From positions 764,322 through 828,321 of the forward strand of contig NZ_LMEX01000002.1 of the NCBI RefSeq assembly GCF_001426645.1: DNA of 64,000 bases, read 5' to 3'. A model generated the notes under the pieces. The model was not told the DNA's origin and searched no databases. It saw only the letters and a list, made by a program, of their open reading frames with translations. The first letter of the stretch is position 1; every line of letters begins with the position of its first letter. Both the position numbers and the translations under genes were made by a program. Of this stretch, positions 37,442 through 49,395 are shown piece by piece. Source of the DNA: Rhodanobacter sp. Root480 (GTDB lineage: Bacteria; Pseudomonadota; Gammaproteobacteria; Xanthomonadales; Rhodanobacteraceae).

Positions 37442-40147
37442 ATGCGTACTTACCTGCGCGGAAAGGTCAGCCGGCGGCTCATCCTTCAATTCGTGCTGGC
37501 CGCGCTGGTCCCCATGAGCGGCGTGGCCTGGTATGCCTACCATCAGGCCAGCACGCTGCTGTTGAACTCGGCTTACGAGCACCTGCGCGCCGACAGCAAG
37601 TCGTTCGGCATGGCCGTGATCGAAAGCCTGAACGTTCACGCCAGCGCGCTGAAGCAGCTTGCGCACGCGGACGTCGGCAACGCGCAAGCGGCGACCCGAT
37701 CCGGTTTCACCGGCACCTCCATGCAGCCGCTGGCAGCGCTGACGGCGGAGCAACGGACCCGGCTCGACCATGGCGGCGTGGTGTTGCGGCTGGCCGCCGG
37801 AAACCCCATCGAACTGGTTGCTCCCTCCGCCTCGCCGGGCACGGCCCTGGCCGGGGAAATCGAAGCCGCCTCGTTGTGGATCAACGATTTCTCACCCGAA
37901 CGTTACTGCGTTCTCGATGCCGACCTTGTGGCGCTCTTCTGCACCCCGGGGCTGGTGCCGCCAAGCAGGCAGATGCTGTATTCGGCGTTGGGGACGGGCA
38001 CGGGTGGCACCGTGCGCTGGACTCATGCCGGCGAGGATCTGCTGGTGGGCCTGTGGCGCCCCAAGTTTCTGCCCGCGTTTGACAGCCCGGGCTTCGTCAT
38101 CATGCAGGTCGCGTCCCGCGCCGACGCCCTGCGCACGCTGAACAACTTCCGGCATTTCTTCCCGCTCACCTTCCTGCTGGCGCTGATCCTGGCCGCCGCC
38201 CTCGCGGTCAGGCAGGTCCAGCGCCAGATGAAGCCGCTCGACCTGCTCACGGACGCCAGCCAGCGACTTGCGGCGGGTGACCTGGGCGCCCGCATCGCGC
38301 TGGCCGGCAACGACGAGTTCACCGAGCTGGGCGAGACGTTCAACGACATGGCGGGCAACCTGGAATACAGGTTCCACATGCTCGCCATGCTGAGCGAACT
38401 CGACCGCGCCATCATCAGCGCATCCGGCATGGAGCAACTCGCCAGCGACGTGCTGCGGCATGTCCGCAAGGCGATCCCCTGCGACGGTGCCGGCCTGCTG
38501 GTACCCAGCGGCGAGCAAGGCCATTACCTGCTGACCGGCGACCCCCAGCACACCGCTGGCTGCCTGCGCACGTCGACCCGGAAAATCGATACGACCCGGC
38601 TGAGCCCCGCCCGGCCCGCCACCGTCCTCCCGCCCGACAGCCTGCCGAACGAATTCCTGGATCGGCTTTGCCCCACCCCGCCGGCGCAGTTGGTGGCCTT
38701 CCCGATCCGCCACGGCGATCGGCTTGAGCACGTGCTTGTGCTGGCCCATGCGAAGCGGCCCGAGCCCATCGACGACATCGTGCAGGGCGGCCGGGCGCTG
38801 GCCGACCGGCTGGGTATCGCGCTGTCCAGCCTGGCGCAGGAGGAAAAGCTTCATCACCAGGCCCACCACGATTCGCTGACCGACCTGCCGAACCGCGTGC
38901 TGCTGCGCCAGCGCTGCGAGCAAGCCATCGACCGCGCGCAACGCGAGCAGACCTCGGTCGCGCTGATCCTGATCGATCTGGACAACTTCAAGCAGGTCAA
39001 CGACACCCTCGGCCACGCCGCCGGTGACGAGCTGCTGCTGCAATGCGCGACCAACCTCAGGAAGCGCCTGCACCAGGACGACACGCTCGCCCGGCTGGGC
39101 GGCGATGAATTCGTTCTCCTGCTGCAAGGCCTCGCGAACGGCGAGGAGCGCACCGTTCTCGACGAACGGTTGCGGGCATTGATGAGCGACCTGTCCGTAC
39201 CGATCACCGTGCACGAGTACCGGATCAACACCCCGGCCAGCATGGGCGTGGCGCTTTATCCCGCGCATGCCGGCCATTTCAATGAGCTGCTGCAGATGGC
39301 CGACGCCGCCATGTACAAGGCCAAGCGCGAGCAGCGGGGCGGGTTCCAGTTCTACTCGAACGAACTCAACACGCAGTCGAAAGCCCGCTTCGACCTGACC
39401 CAGGAACTGCGCCGGGCGGTCCAGAACGACGAGCTCGTGCTGCATTTCCAGCCAAAGGTCGATGCCCGCACGCGGGAAATCGTGGGTGCGGAAGCGCTGG
39501 TGCGCTGGCTCTCGCCCACGCGCGGGCTGGTGTCACCCGGCGTTTTCGTGCACCTGCTCGATGAAATGGGGTTGGGCGTGTGGCTTGGCGAGTGGGTGCT
39601 CGACCGCGCCTGCGCGCAGATGCGGGAGTGGCAGGACAGCGGCCAAGTCTCGATTTCCGTCTCGGTCAACATGTCGCCCGCCCAGTTCGAACGGACGTCC
39701 ATCCTGGAAGTGGTGCGGGCGAGCCTGGAGCGCTATCAACTGGACGCCAGCTGCCTGGAAATCGAGATACTGGAAGCCACCGCGGTCAATGACTCCGACA
39801 AGGCAAGGCAGACCCTGGTCGCGCTTCGGGCGGAAGGCATTCGGGTCGCGCTCGACGATTTCGGCACGGGCTACTCGTCGCTCGTCTACCTGACCCGCAT
39901 ACCGGCCGACGTGCTGAAGCTCGACCAGGCCTTCATCCGAAGCCTTCCCGACGACCCGCGGCAGCAGGAAATCGTCCGGCACATCATCGCCCTGGCCAAG
40001 ACCTTGTCGTACACCGTGGTCGGCGAAGGCGTCGAGGACGAGGCCCAGCTGTCGGTTCTCGTCGCGATGGGTTGCGACCTTGTGCAGGGTTACCTGATCG
40101 GCCGCCCCGTCCCCGCGGATGAATTCGCCGGGCGCTGGCTGCGCTGA
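37442..40147 (+). CDS. Membrane GGDEF-EAL protein with periplasmic sensor and HAMP
   Basis: A 901-residue c-di-GMP enzyme. Order: TM1 (about 15-35), periplasmic sensor (about 36-235), TM2 (about 237-258), HAMP, a GAF-like stretch (about 310-455), GGDEF with intact LARLGGDEFVLLL, and EAL with intact AEALVRW, DDFGTGYSSL and GEGVEDEAQ. Both catalytic domains look competent. It directly follows the pilin-like gene. Only 19 bp separate its end from the convergent frmA stop. Confidence 0.92.
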   Translation: MRTYLRGKVSRRLILQFVLAALVPMSGVAWYAYHQASTLLLNSAYEHLRADSKSFGMAVIESLNVHASALKQLAHADVGNAQAATRSGFTGTSMQPLAALTAEQRTRLDHGGVVLRLAAGNPIELVAPSASPGTALAGEIEAASLWINDFSPERYCVLDADLVALFCTPGLVPPSRQMLYSALGTGTGGTVRWTHAGEDLLVGLWRPKFLPAFDSPGFVIMQVASRADALRTLNNFRHFFPLTFLLALILAAALAVRQVQRQMKPLDLLTDASQRLAAGDLGARIALAGNDEFTELGETFNDMAGNLEYRFHMLAMLSELDRAIISASGMEQLASDVLRHVRKAIPCDGAGLLVPSGEQGHYLLTGDPQHTAGCLRTSTRKIDTTRLSPARPATVLPPDSLPNEFLDRLCPTPPAQLVAFPIRHGDRLEHVLVLAHAKRPEPIDDIVQGGRALADRLGIALSSLAQEEKLHHQAHHDSLTDLPNRVLLRQRCEQAIDRAQREQTSVALILIDLDNFKQVNDTLGHAAGDELLLQCATNLRKRLHQDDTLARLGGDEFVLLLQGLANGEERTVLDERLRALMSDLSVPITVHEYRINTPASMGVALYPAHAGHFNELLQMADAAMYKAKREQRGGFQFYSNELNTQSKARFDLTQELRRAVQNDELVLHFQPKVDARTREIVGAEALVRWLSPTRGLVSPGVFVHLLDEMGLGVWLGEWVLDRACAQMREWQDSGQVSISVSVNMSPAQFERTSILEVVRASLERYQLDASCLEIEILEATAVNDSDKARQTLVALRAEGIRVALDDFGTGYSSLVYLTRIPADVLKLDQAFIRSLPDDPRQQEIVRHIIALAKTLSYTVVGEGVEDEAQLSVLVAMGCDLVQGYLIGRPVPADEFAGRWLR

Positions 40148-40166
40148 GCAGCCAGCCGCCCTTTCG

Positions 40167-41339
<1,173 letters not shown>

Positions 41340-42260
41340 TCAATCCTCGACCGCGCCGCAGCGGCTCGTGGCCGGCAGTTGCCGGCAGTAATCGTCCGCC
41401 TCGGCCAGCAGCCACTCGCGGAAAGCCTGCAGGCCGCGATGCTCCAGCGAACGCGGCGGATACACCAGCCAGTACGCCTCGGACACCGGCAGGTAGTTGT
41501 CGCCCAGCACCTGCAGGCGGCCCGCGTCGATCAGCGACTTCGACGTCACCATCCGCCCCAGCGCCACGCCCAGCCCTTCCAGCGCCGCGTGGCGCAGCGC
41601 ATCAAGGCTGTCGAACTGCGCTACGTAGCGCTTCGGCGGCGTGCCGCCGCGATGCTCGAACCAGTCGAGCCAGCGCCGGGACGAGGCCGGCTCACCCAGC
41701 AGCGGCCAGCACGACAGGTCGCCGGGATCGGCATCGCCCATCTGCGCGATCAGCTCGGGCGCGGCCACCGGCGCGATCCACTCGCCGAACAGGCGCTCGC
41801 TATGCAAACCGGGCCACTCGCCACGGCCATAACGCAAACCGGCATCGACCGGCTCGCGTGCGAAATTGACCAGGGTCGAACCCGACTGCAGGGTGAGCTC
41901 CAGCTCCGGATGCACCGCCACCAGGCGCGGCAACCGCGGCACCAGCCAGCTCGACATGATGCCGGGGCTGGCGCTGAGCGTGAGCGCGTCGTGGTGGCGC
42001 GTGCGATATGCCGCCAGCGCCTGTTCAATGCCATCGACATGCCCGCCCACCGCCTCCAGCAGGGCGTGACCCTCGACCGTCAACGTGACGCCGCGCGGGC
42101 CGCGCTCGAACAGACGTCGATCCAGCCGCTCCTCCAGCTGTTTCATCTGGTGGCTGAGCGCGCTCACGGTGAGGTTCGCCTGCGTCGCCGCGCGCGACAG
42201 GTTGCCCAATCGCGCCACCAGCACAAACTGTTGCAACAAGCCCAGCGGAAGCTTCGCCAT
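41340..42260 (-). CDS. LysR-family transcriptional regulator
   Basis: A 306-residue regulator: winged helix-turn-helix at residues 1-60 (LSRAATQANLTVSALSHQMKQLEE), then a type 2 periplasmic-binding-like effector domain. The pattern is closest to the GcvA/DsdC-type group. It is divergent from the 64-residue ORF at 42371 across a 110-bp gap, the classic position for a LysR operator, so that ORF or the aldo/keto reductase beyond may be its target. Confidence 0.92.
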   Translation of the reverse strand: MAKLPLGLLQQFVLVARLGNLSRAATQANLTVSALSHQMKQLEERLDRRLFERGPRGVTLTVEGHALLEAVGGHVDGIEQALAAYRTRHHDALTLSASPGIMSSWLVPRLPRLVAVHPELELTLQSGSTLVNFAREPVDAGLRYGRGEWPGLHSERLFGEWIAPVAAPELIAQMGDADPGDLSCWPLLGEPASSRRWLDWFEHRGGTPPKRYVAQFDSLDALRHAALEGLGVALGRMVTSKSLIDAGRLQVLGDNYLPVSEAYWLVYPPRSLEHRGLQAFREWLLAEADDYCRQLPATSRCGAVED

Positions 42261-42370
42261 ATTGAATTTCCCTCAAGCCTGGCTTGCGAATATATCGCTT
42301 TTTGGCGGCCCTTACCGCGCGTACCTTGAACGCCTACCAAGTCGTTGCGCACCCGCGGAGGAGCTTCGTC

Positions 42371-42565
42371 ATGAGTTCGTTATGGAAGGATCTGCTGTTT
42401 CTGCATGGCCACCTGACCCACGCCCAGCTGATCTGGTCCGACGTCGAAGAGACCACGAATCAGGACGCCGCCACCACGAACAAGCCGAGGCCCGACGCAC
42501 TGAAGTGCGGCGTGGCGTGCTGCGCGGTGACGACCGCATTGCCGCGCATTGCAGCGCCGCGCTGA
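42371..42565 (+). CDS. Small hypothetical protein divergent from LysR gene
   Basis: A 64-residue ORF with a strong GGAGGAG ribosome-binding site about 8 bases before the ATG. It starts MSSLWKDLLFLHGHLTHAQL, and the middle is polar (EETTNQDAATTNKPRPD). Near the C-terminus is a small cysteine cluster (KCGVACCAV). I do not recognise a family. The ribosome-binding site and its place opposite a LysR gene suggest it is a real, LysR-controlled gene. Confidence 0.6.
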   Translation: MSSLWKDLLFLHGHLTHAQLIWSDVEETTNQDAATTNKPRPDALKCGVACCAVTTALPRIAAPR

Positions 42566-42764
42566 GCGGCCACCATTCCGGGCCTGAGCGTCGGCCGCAC
42601 CGCGACCAGAGTCGAAGCGCCCCGCTGAGTGTGAACACCCGCCAGAACACCGGCGATTTCGCAGCAAATGACCGCAAACGTCCAGCCCGATCATGGGCAC
42701 GATTTGAAACTGGGTGCCGCAATGGCCACACTTGGGCCTCCCCACGTTTCGTTCGGACGTCTCC

Positions 42765-43709
42765 ATGTCATTACGCCCGCTAGGCAACTCGCCGCTTTCC
42801 ATCGCCCCGCTCGCCTTCGGCGGCAATGTGTTCGGCTGGAGCGCCGATGAAGCGCGTTCATTCGAATTGCTGGATGCCTTCGTCGACGCCGGCTGCAACC
42901 TGATCGATACCGCCGACGTGTACCCCGCCTGGGTGCCGGGCAACCAGGGTGGCGAGTCCGAGGCCATCATCGGCCGCTGGCTCAAGCGCAGCGGCAAGCG
43001 CGACAAGGTGGTGATCGCCACCAAGGTCGGCAAATGGGCCGAGCAGCCGGGCCTGTCGCCGGTGAACCTGCAACAGGCGGTGGACCGCTCGCTGCAGCGC
43101 CTGCAGACGGATTACATCGACCTGTACCTGGCGCACGAGGATGATGCCAGCGTGCTGCTCGCCGACACGCTGGGCGGCTTTGCGCGGCTGATCGAGCAAG
43201 GCAAGGTGCGCGCCATCGGCGCCTCCAACTACAGCGCCATCCGTTTCGCCGACGCGCTGGCGGCGGCCCGCGAACACAACCTGCCCCGCTACGAAGTGCT
43301 GCAACCGGAATACAACCTGCTCGAGCGCACCGGCTACGAAAACGAACTGGAGCCGCTAATCCGCGCAGAGAACATCGGCGTGATCAGCTACTACGCGCTG
43401 GCCAGCGGCTTCCTCAGCGGCAAGTACCGCGACGAAGCGGATCTGGCCAAGAGCAGCGCCCGCGCCAGCGCGGTAAAGCGCTACCTCAACCCGCGTGGCC
43501 TGCAGGTGCTGGCCGCACTGGACGCGGTGGCCGCGACACACCAGGCCACCGTGGCCCAGGTGGCGCTGGCCTGGCTGATCGCCCGCCCCAGCATCACCGC
43601 GCCCATCGCCAGCGCCACCACGGTGACGCAATTGAATGACCTGATCGGCGCCGTGAAGCTGCAGCTGAGCGCGGACGAAATTGCGGAGCTGGATCGCGTC
43701 AGCGCCTGA
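42765..43709 (+). CDS. Aldo/keto reductase
   Basis: A 314-residue NADPH-dependent oxidoreductase with a TIM barrel. Catalytic pattern: Asp in NLIDTADVY, Tyr in the same motif, Lys in VIATKVGK and His in LYLAHEDD. The C-terminal cofactor segment ARPSITAPIASATT is present. It resembles the YajO/Tas-like group; the substrate is unknown. It lies 200 bp after the 64-residue ORF and may share its promoter. Confidence 0.92.
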   Translation: MSLRPLGNSPLSIAPLAFGGNVFGWSADEARSFELLDAFVDAGCNLIDTADVYPAWVPGNQGGESEAIIGRWLKRSGKRDKVVIATKVGKWAEQPGLSPVNLQQAVDRSLQRLQTDYIDLYLAHEDDASVLLADTLGGFARLIEQGKVRAIGASNYSAIRFADALAAAREHNLPRYEVLQPEYNLLERTGYENELEPLIRAENIGVISYYALASGFLSGKYRDEADLAKSSARASAVKRYLNPRGLQVLAALDAVAATHQATVAQVALAWLIARPSITAPIASATTVTQLNDLIGAVKLQLSADEIAELDRVSA

Positions 43710-43722
43710 CGCTTCCCGTACC

Positions 43723-43799
43723 TGTAGGAGCGACTTCAGTCGCGACGCTTTTGCTCTGGAAGCCCGGCGAAGAGCATCGCGACTGAAGTCGCTCCTACA
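43723..43799. repeat. GTAGGAGCGACTTCAGTCGCG hairpin element (copy 2)
   Basis: Near-identical in design to 32912-32989: TGTAGGAGCGACTTCAGTCG and its complement flank a loop. It lies between convergent genes (aldo/keto reductase and TraB/GumN). Confidence 0.85.
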
Positions 43800-43808
43800 A
43801 GGGCGAGC

Positions 43809-44825
43809 TCACTCCACCGGCGCCTCGACCGTGTAGCCCTCGGCCCGCAACTTCGCCAGGTAGCCATCGGGTTTCAGCAACTCCTCCATCGACAGCATGG
43901 CGAAGGTTTGCCGGTTGGTTTCCAGCGCCTTGCGCGCCGCGGCCAGCCAGATGGCTTGTACTTTCTCGGGGATGTCGTCGATACCCAGCTGGCGCGCAAA
44001 ACCCGCGTCCGCCAGCGCATCGATGCAGGCCTGGCGGCGGTTGCTGTCGGGCAGTTCGCGCAGCAACTGCAGGTCGCCGGTGGCCCAGGCGTTGGCGCGG
44101 GCTTTCATCGACGGCAGGTCATGCTCGATCGCATCCAGCGTGCGGCTCATGCACATCACGTCGTTGGGTGCGGCCTGCTTGAACGCCTTGATCGCCGCCC
44201 GCGGGTGCTCGATCGTCACCGGATACTCGACCGCCGTTTCGGCCACGCCATGCTGCTTGGCCAACGCATCGACGGCGGCCTTCACCCCACCGGAATTGCT
44301 GAGGCCATTGGCCTTGATCGCCGCCTTGTACAACTCTTGCGCGGCAAAGATCGGCCGCCACCGCTCGACGCTGCGCTTGTCGCTGAGATAGGTCTGCTTC
44401 AACGCCTGCCAGCGCGCGTAGGTGGGCGCGGACAATACCTGCTGCAGGGTCTTGCCGTCCTCGTTCTTGCGCGCGCTGTAGGCCGACGGCAGCAGAAAGA
44501 GCTTGCCCAGCCAGCCGGTGTCCACCTTCATCTTCACCGAGGGCGGCAGCAGGATCTGCTGCGCGGAGGCGATCACCGATTCCACCTCGCGCGACTGCCA
44601 CGTCATGCCGCGCGGCAGCGGCGACAGCGTGCCCAATATCCACAGCTCGTGATCACCGCGCGACACCCGCCACATGCCCGGCCCCGGCTGCACGCCGGTG
44701 ACCAGTACGGCGGGGAGATCGGCCACGTTGGTCGATGACGGTGGCGGTGGTGGCGCGGCGCACAAGGGCGCGCCTGCCATCAAGGCGATCAGGGCGAACA
44801 GGGAAATCGCTGAGCGCAGGCGCAT
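43809..44825 (-). CDS. TraB/GumN family exported protein
   Basis: A 338-residue protein with a signal peptide (about 1-23, cut near LCA) and a TraB/GumN domain. Its start has the pattern MWRVSRGDHELWILGTLSPLP; further on are the conserved EYPVTIEHPRAAI block and the end region around SMEELLKPDGYLAKLRAEGYTVE. GumN-like proteins are frequent in Xanthomonadales and are thought to be metal-dependent hydrolases of Tiki type. The function here is unknown. Confidence 0.88.
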   Translation of the reverse strand: MRLRSAISLFALIALMAGAPLCAAPPPPPSSTNVADLPAVLVTGVQPGPGMWRVSRGDHELWILGTLSPLPRGMTWQSREVESVIASAQQILLPPSVKMKVDTGWLGKLFLLPSAYSARKNEDGKTLQQVLSAPTYARWQALKQTYLSDKRSVERWRPIFAAQELYKAAIKANGLSNSGGVKAAVDALAKQHGVAETAVEYPVTIEHPRAAIKAFKQAAPNDVMCMSRTLDAIEHDLPSMKARANAWATGDLQLLRELPDSNRRQACIDALADAGFARQLGIDDIPEKVQAIWLAAARKALETNRQTFAMLSMEELLKPDGYLAKLRAEGYTVEAPVE

Positions 44826-44895
44826 GGGATGCTCCAGCCAGGGAAGCCGCCATTGTGTCAGGGGAAGGCTGACTGGGGGCCTTTTCGCGGCGTGA

Positions 44896-44987
44896 GCCCT
44901 CTCCCCCCGCCCCTCTCCCGCAAGCGGGAGAGGGGTTTGCTCCTGGCCTCCTCTCCCGCTTGCGGGAGAGGACCGAGGAGAGGGCCC
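44896..44987. repeat. CTCTCCCGC-AAGCGGGAGAG hairpin pair
   Basis: Two hairpins, CCTCTCCCGCAAGCGGGAGAGG and CCTCTCCCGCTTGCGGGAGAGG, side by side upstream of the GumN-like gene. They belong to the same loose family as the CTCTCCCC elements but have a different loop. Confidence 0.75.
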
Positions 44988-45020
44988 TTGCCTCTGGAAA
45001 ACCCACCCCACACCCCAAAA

Positions 45021-45046
45021 AAGAGGCGCCCGAAGGCGCCTCTTTT
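45021..45046 (-). terminator. Intrinsic terminator after icd
   Basis: Stem AGAGGCGCC / GGCGCCTCT with a CGAA loop, bordered by A-runs and T-runs. It lies about 40 bp past the icd stop and reads as a terminator in the minus direction (and possibly in both). Confidence 0.85.
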
Positions 45047-45082
45047 CAACAAGCCGTAAAGACGGCCATATGCGCTACCCGA

Positions 45083-47620
<2,538 letters not shown>

Positions 47621-47920
47621 TCAGGGCTTGGCGGGAATCTTCAACATCTGACCCGGCTCCAGCTTGTCCGGCGTGGTGAGCTGGTCGCGATTGGCGGCAT
47701 AGATCCGCTCCCACGCACCCCCGTCGCCATAAACCTGTTGCGCAATGCTCGACAGCGTGTCGCCCTCCACCACGGCATGAACGCTCGTTCGATCCACCGT
47801 GGAGCCAAGATGCTCAGACAAACCACTGAAATCCGCCTTGTCCGCCGGCGCCATATGCGCCGCCTGCTCACGAACCACCTCGCGGGACTCGAAAATGCCC
47901 GGCTTGTCGTCGTTGGCCAT
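47621..47920 (-). CDS. LysM domain protein (Kbp/YgaU-like)
   Basis: A 99-residue protein without signal peptide. The C-terminal half is one LysM domain (about 50-97): HAVVEGDTLSSIAQQVYGDGGAWERIYAANRD followed by KLEPGQMLKIP. The N-terminal half lacks an evident BON domain, so it is like a shortened YgaU/Kbp. I start at MANDDKPGIF; the open frame extends far upstream, but only through the insertion-sequence remnant. It marks the left border of the cassette array. Confidence 0.85.
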   Translation of the reverse strand: MANDDKPGIFESREVVREQAAHMAPADKADFSGLSEHLGSTVDRTSVHAVVEGDTLSSIAQQVYGDGGAWERIYAANRDQLTTPDKLEPGQMLKIPAKP

Positions 47921-48068
47921 GATTGCCTCCGTTGCGAAAGCCACCGTGATAGCGCTGGGGCGGTCAAGCGGCCGTGAGGCGGTGGTGATCCCAGATGCCT
48001 TCTGGAAGCCCGCGTGGTCCGCTCGCGCTGGAATTAAGCGGCGGCGAAGCCCGAGAGTTCCTCGCAAA

Positions 48069-48273
48069 AGTGGACACTCTTTGGTTATGCAGCGAAGGCT
48101 TCGAACTCGATGGGAGAGCGATAGCCAAGTGCCGAGTGTAAGCGCTTGCTGTTGTAGTAATCGATGTAGCTGCGTACGGCAGCTCGGAGCGTGCATTCGC
48201 TGGTGAAATTCTGGCGCTGGACCTGGTTTGGGCATGGTGAGCACTCCTGAAGTGGTAGTTCAGGGTGTCCACT
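48069..48273 (-). mobile_element. IS3-family deletion derivative (205 bp) in an attC loop
   Basis: Terminal inverted repeats AGTGGACACTCT and AGGGTGTCCACT bound the element, and a 3-bp target duplication AAA flanks it (48066-48068 and 48274-48276). Inside are the start region of orfA (ATGCCCAAACC) joined to the last 45 codons of an IS3-type orfB transposase. It is a non-autonomous internal deletion. Confidence 0.85.
48085..48222 (-). pseudogene. IS3-family transposase orfB, C-terminal fragment
   Basis: 45 codons and a stop encode the characteristic end of IS3-type OrfB (RSYIDYYNSKRLHSALGYR then SPIEFEAFAA). The DDE catalytic domain is entirely deleted, so it cannot be functional. Confidence 0.85.
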
Positions 48274-48324
48274 AAAGCGTGGGAACTCTCCGTCGGCTTG
48301 GACGAATTGTTAGGGCGCACCGGG

Positions 48325-48675
48325 CTACACATGCTGAAGAATGTTGATGAGCTTGCCGAGTGGATCCCTGACATAGAACCGCCGAACGCCCCACGGCTCA
48401 CTGGCGGGGCCGTACTCTACGGGAATCTTGGCTTTCTGGACTCGGCGCAAGGCCTCATCAAGATCGTCTACCTCAATGGACAGGTCAGGTACTGGAGTGC
48501 CAGAGCCGCCTTGACTGGCAAAGCTGACTTGTACTCCCATTTTGGTGGAACCAGAATACGTGCGAATCCAGCCATGATCCATGGCAAGTTCAAGGCCAAG
48601 AATGTTCCGATAGAAATCATCCGCCTCAGACGGCTCGGACGTCCGAATGTTGGCAATGATTCGTTTGACTTTCAT
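48325..48675 (-). CDS. Cassette 10: VOC (glyoxalase/bleomycin-resistance) protein
   Basis: A 116-residue single-domain VOC protein. The pattern fits the glyoxalase-like fold: VKRIIANIRTSEPSEADDFYRNILG at the start, LSIEVDDLDEALRRVQ in the middle and FYVRDPLGKLINILQHV at the end, with Glu/His-like metal positions. Such proteins are dioxygenases, lyases or drug-binding immunity proteins; which one cannot be told. The start MKVKRII is chosen because the longer frame runs across the previous attC. It is the last cassette of the array. Confidence 0.85.
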   Translation of the reverse strand: MKVKRIIANIRTSEPSEADDFYRNILGLELAMDHGWIRTYSGSTKMGVQVSFASQGGSGTPVPDLSIEVDDLDEALRRVQKAKIPVEYGPASEPWGVRRFYVRDPLGKLINILQHV

Positions 48676-48701
48676 GTGCTCCCAGAAGTGCTGACTGCGT
48701 G

Positions 48702-48730
48702 CCCTAACGCTAATTGGCCGAACAGACTCA
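48702..48730 (-). repeat. Truncated attC of cassette 9
   Basis: Only the distal part of an attC is left: on the plus strand CCCTAACGCTAATTGGCCGAACAG. The core next to cassette 10 is intact, but the proximal R'' core and most of the stem are missing, so the site is about 30 bp. Confidence 0.55.
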
Positions 48731-48985
48731 ATCTTTAAGGATTGAAGCCAACACGGATAGAGCAACCATGCATATGAGGCCAAGTACGAAATTAAGAAGA
48801 ACAACCCCGCCAACAATTAGAGAAAGAAGCCCAATTAATTGAGCCCTTCGCCCACTGAGGCTAAAACTGGATTGCTCGCCGTCTTCGACTCCGAACGTCA
48901 TTGTCTTAAACAATAAGCCGCTTATGCCGCCGTAGATGCAGAAGGCGCCAAGGATGTAGCTTGCAACGGCCCATGTGTGTTCCAT
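48728..48985 (-). CDS. Cassette 9: small membrane protein
   Basis: An 85-residue protein with two hydrophobic helices (about residues 5-28 and 47-80, the second possibly a pair) separated by a polar loop (VEDGEQSSFSLSGRRAQ). No family recognised. The position between attC sites marks it as a cassette gene. Confidence 0.65.
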   Translation of the reverse strand: MEHTWAVASYILGAFCIYGGISGLLFKTMTFGVEDGEQSSFSLSGRRAQLIGLLSLIVGGVVLLNFVLGLICMVALSVLASILKD

Positions 48986-48989
48986 TGGT

Positions 48990-49046
48990 ACCTAACGCTG
49001 GAGTTAAGCGGCGGCGAAGCCGTCCGCCTTGGACGAATTGTTAGGT
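48990..49046 (-). repeat. attC site of cassette 8
   Basis: 57-bp site from ACCTAAC to GTTAGGT with GCTGGAGTTAAGCGGCGGCG and CGTCCGCCTTGGACGAATT; both cores and the L boxes are intact. Confidence 0.9.
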
Positions 49047-49050
49047 GCTG

Positions 49051-49332
49051 CTACAGCCAGACGTACGCAGCGCCGTTGACCAACTGCTTCCGCGCCTCTG
49101 CTGAGAGCCAGGGATAGCTTGCTGAAAGACGACCATCTGCGAGTGAGCAGCCGTGAGCTAGGTCTGTGCAGGTAGACCAGCCAACCGCGTCTATAGATGT
49201 AGCCCAGACGTGCGCAAACTCGGCACGTGCACTAGGACCCAGCAACGAAGACACCGTTGGGTAGAACTCCGAGGGACATGCCCAACCATCAAAGCTTTCA
49301 ATGGTGACTACAAGATCGCGATGCACTTCCAT
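49051..49332 (-). CDS. Cassette 8: hypothetical protein
   Basis: A 93-residue soluble protein of unknown function, with four Trp and three Cys residues. It starts MEVHRDLVVTIESFDGW just after the preceding core site. No signal peptide, helix or family motif seen. Confidence 0.6.
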   Translation of the reverse strand: MEVHRDLVVTIESFDGWACPSEFYPTVSSLLGPSARAEFAHVWATSIDAVGWSTCTDLAHGCSLADGRLSASYPWLSAEARKQLVNGAAYVWL

Positions 49333-49338
49333 TGCGAC

Positions 49339-49395
49339 ACCTAACGCTGGAATTGAGCGGTGGCGTAGCCGCCCGCCTCGAATGAACTGTTAGGC
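49339..49395 (-). repeat. attC site of cassette 7
   Basis: 57-bp site from ACCTAAC to GTTAGGC; its stem is slightly diverged (AATTGAGCGGTGGCGTAGCCGC). Both cores are intact. Confidence 0.9.

Larger units (their letters stand above)
48026..48315 (-). repeat. attC site of cassette 10, split by an IS remnant
   Basis: Left half 48026-48065 has GCTGGAATTAAGCGGCGGCGAAGC. Right half 48277-48315 has CGTCGGCTTGGACGAATTG and the core GTTAGGG. Between them an extra stem GAGAGTTCC / GGAACTCTC is formed, with the 205-bp element in its loop. The distal R' core is degenerate (no GTTAGGC after CCAGCG), so this terminal site is probably inactive. Confidence 0.8.

Noticed and set aside
42380..43033. Minus-strand frame with a zinc-ribbon-like CGHCG segment
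   Set aside because: It overlaps the start of the aldo/keto reductase and the 64-residue ORF, and only a short stretch looks protein-like; treated as chance or a remnant.
47921..48244. N-terminal extension of the LysM protein
   Set aside because: The open frame runs upstream through the array border and IS remnant; the ATG at 47920 gives the proper LysM protein, so the extension is not real.
48676..48816. N-terminal extension of the VOC cassette protein
   Set aside because: The extension is encoded by the degenerate attC and the end of the neighbouring cassette; MKVKRII is the natural start.
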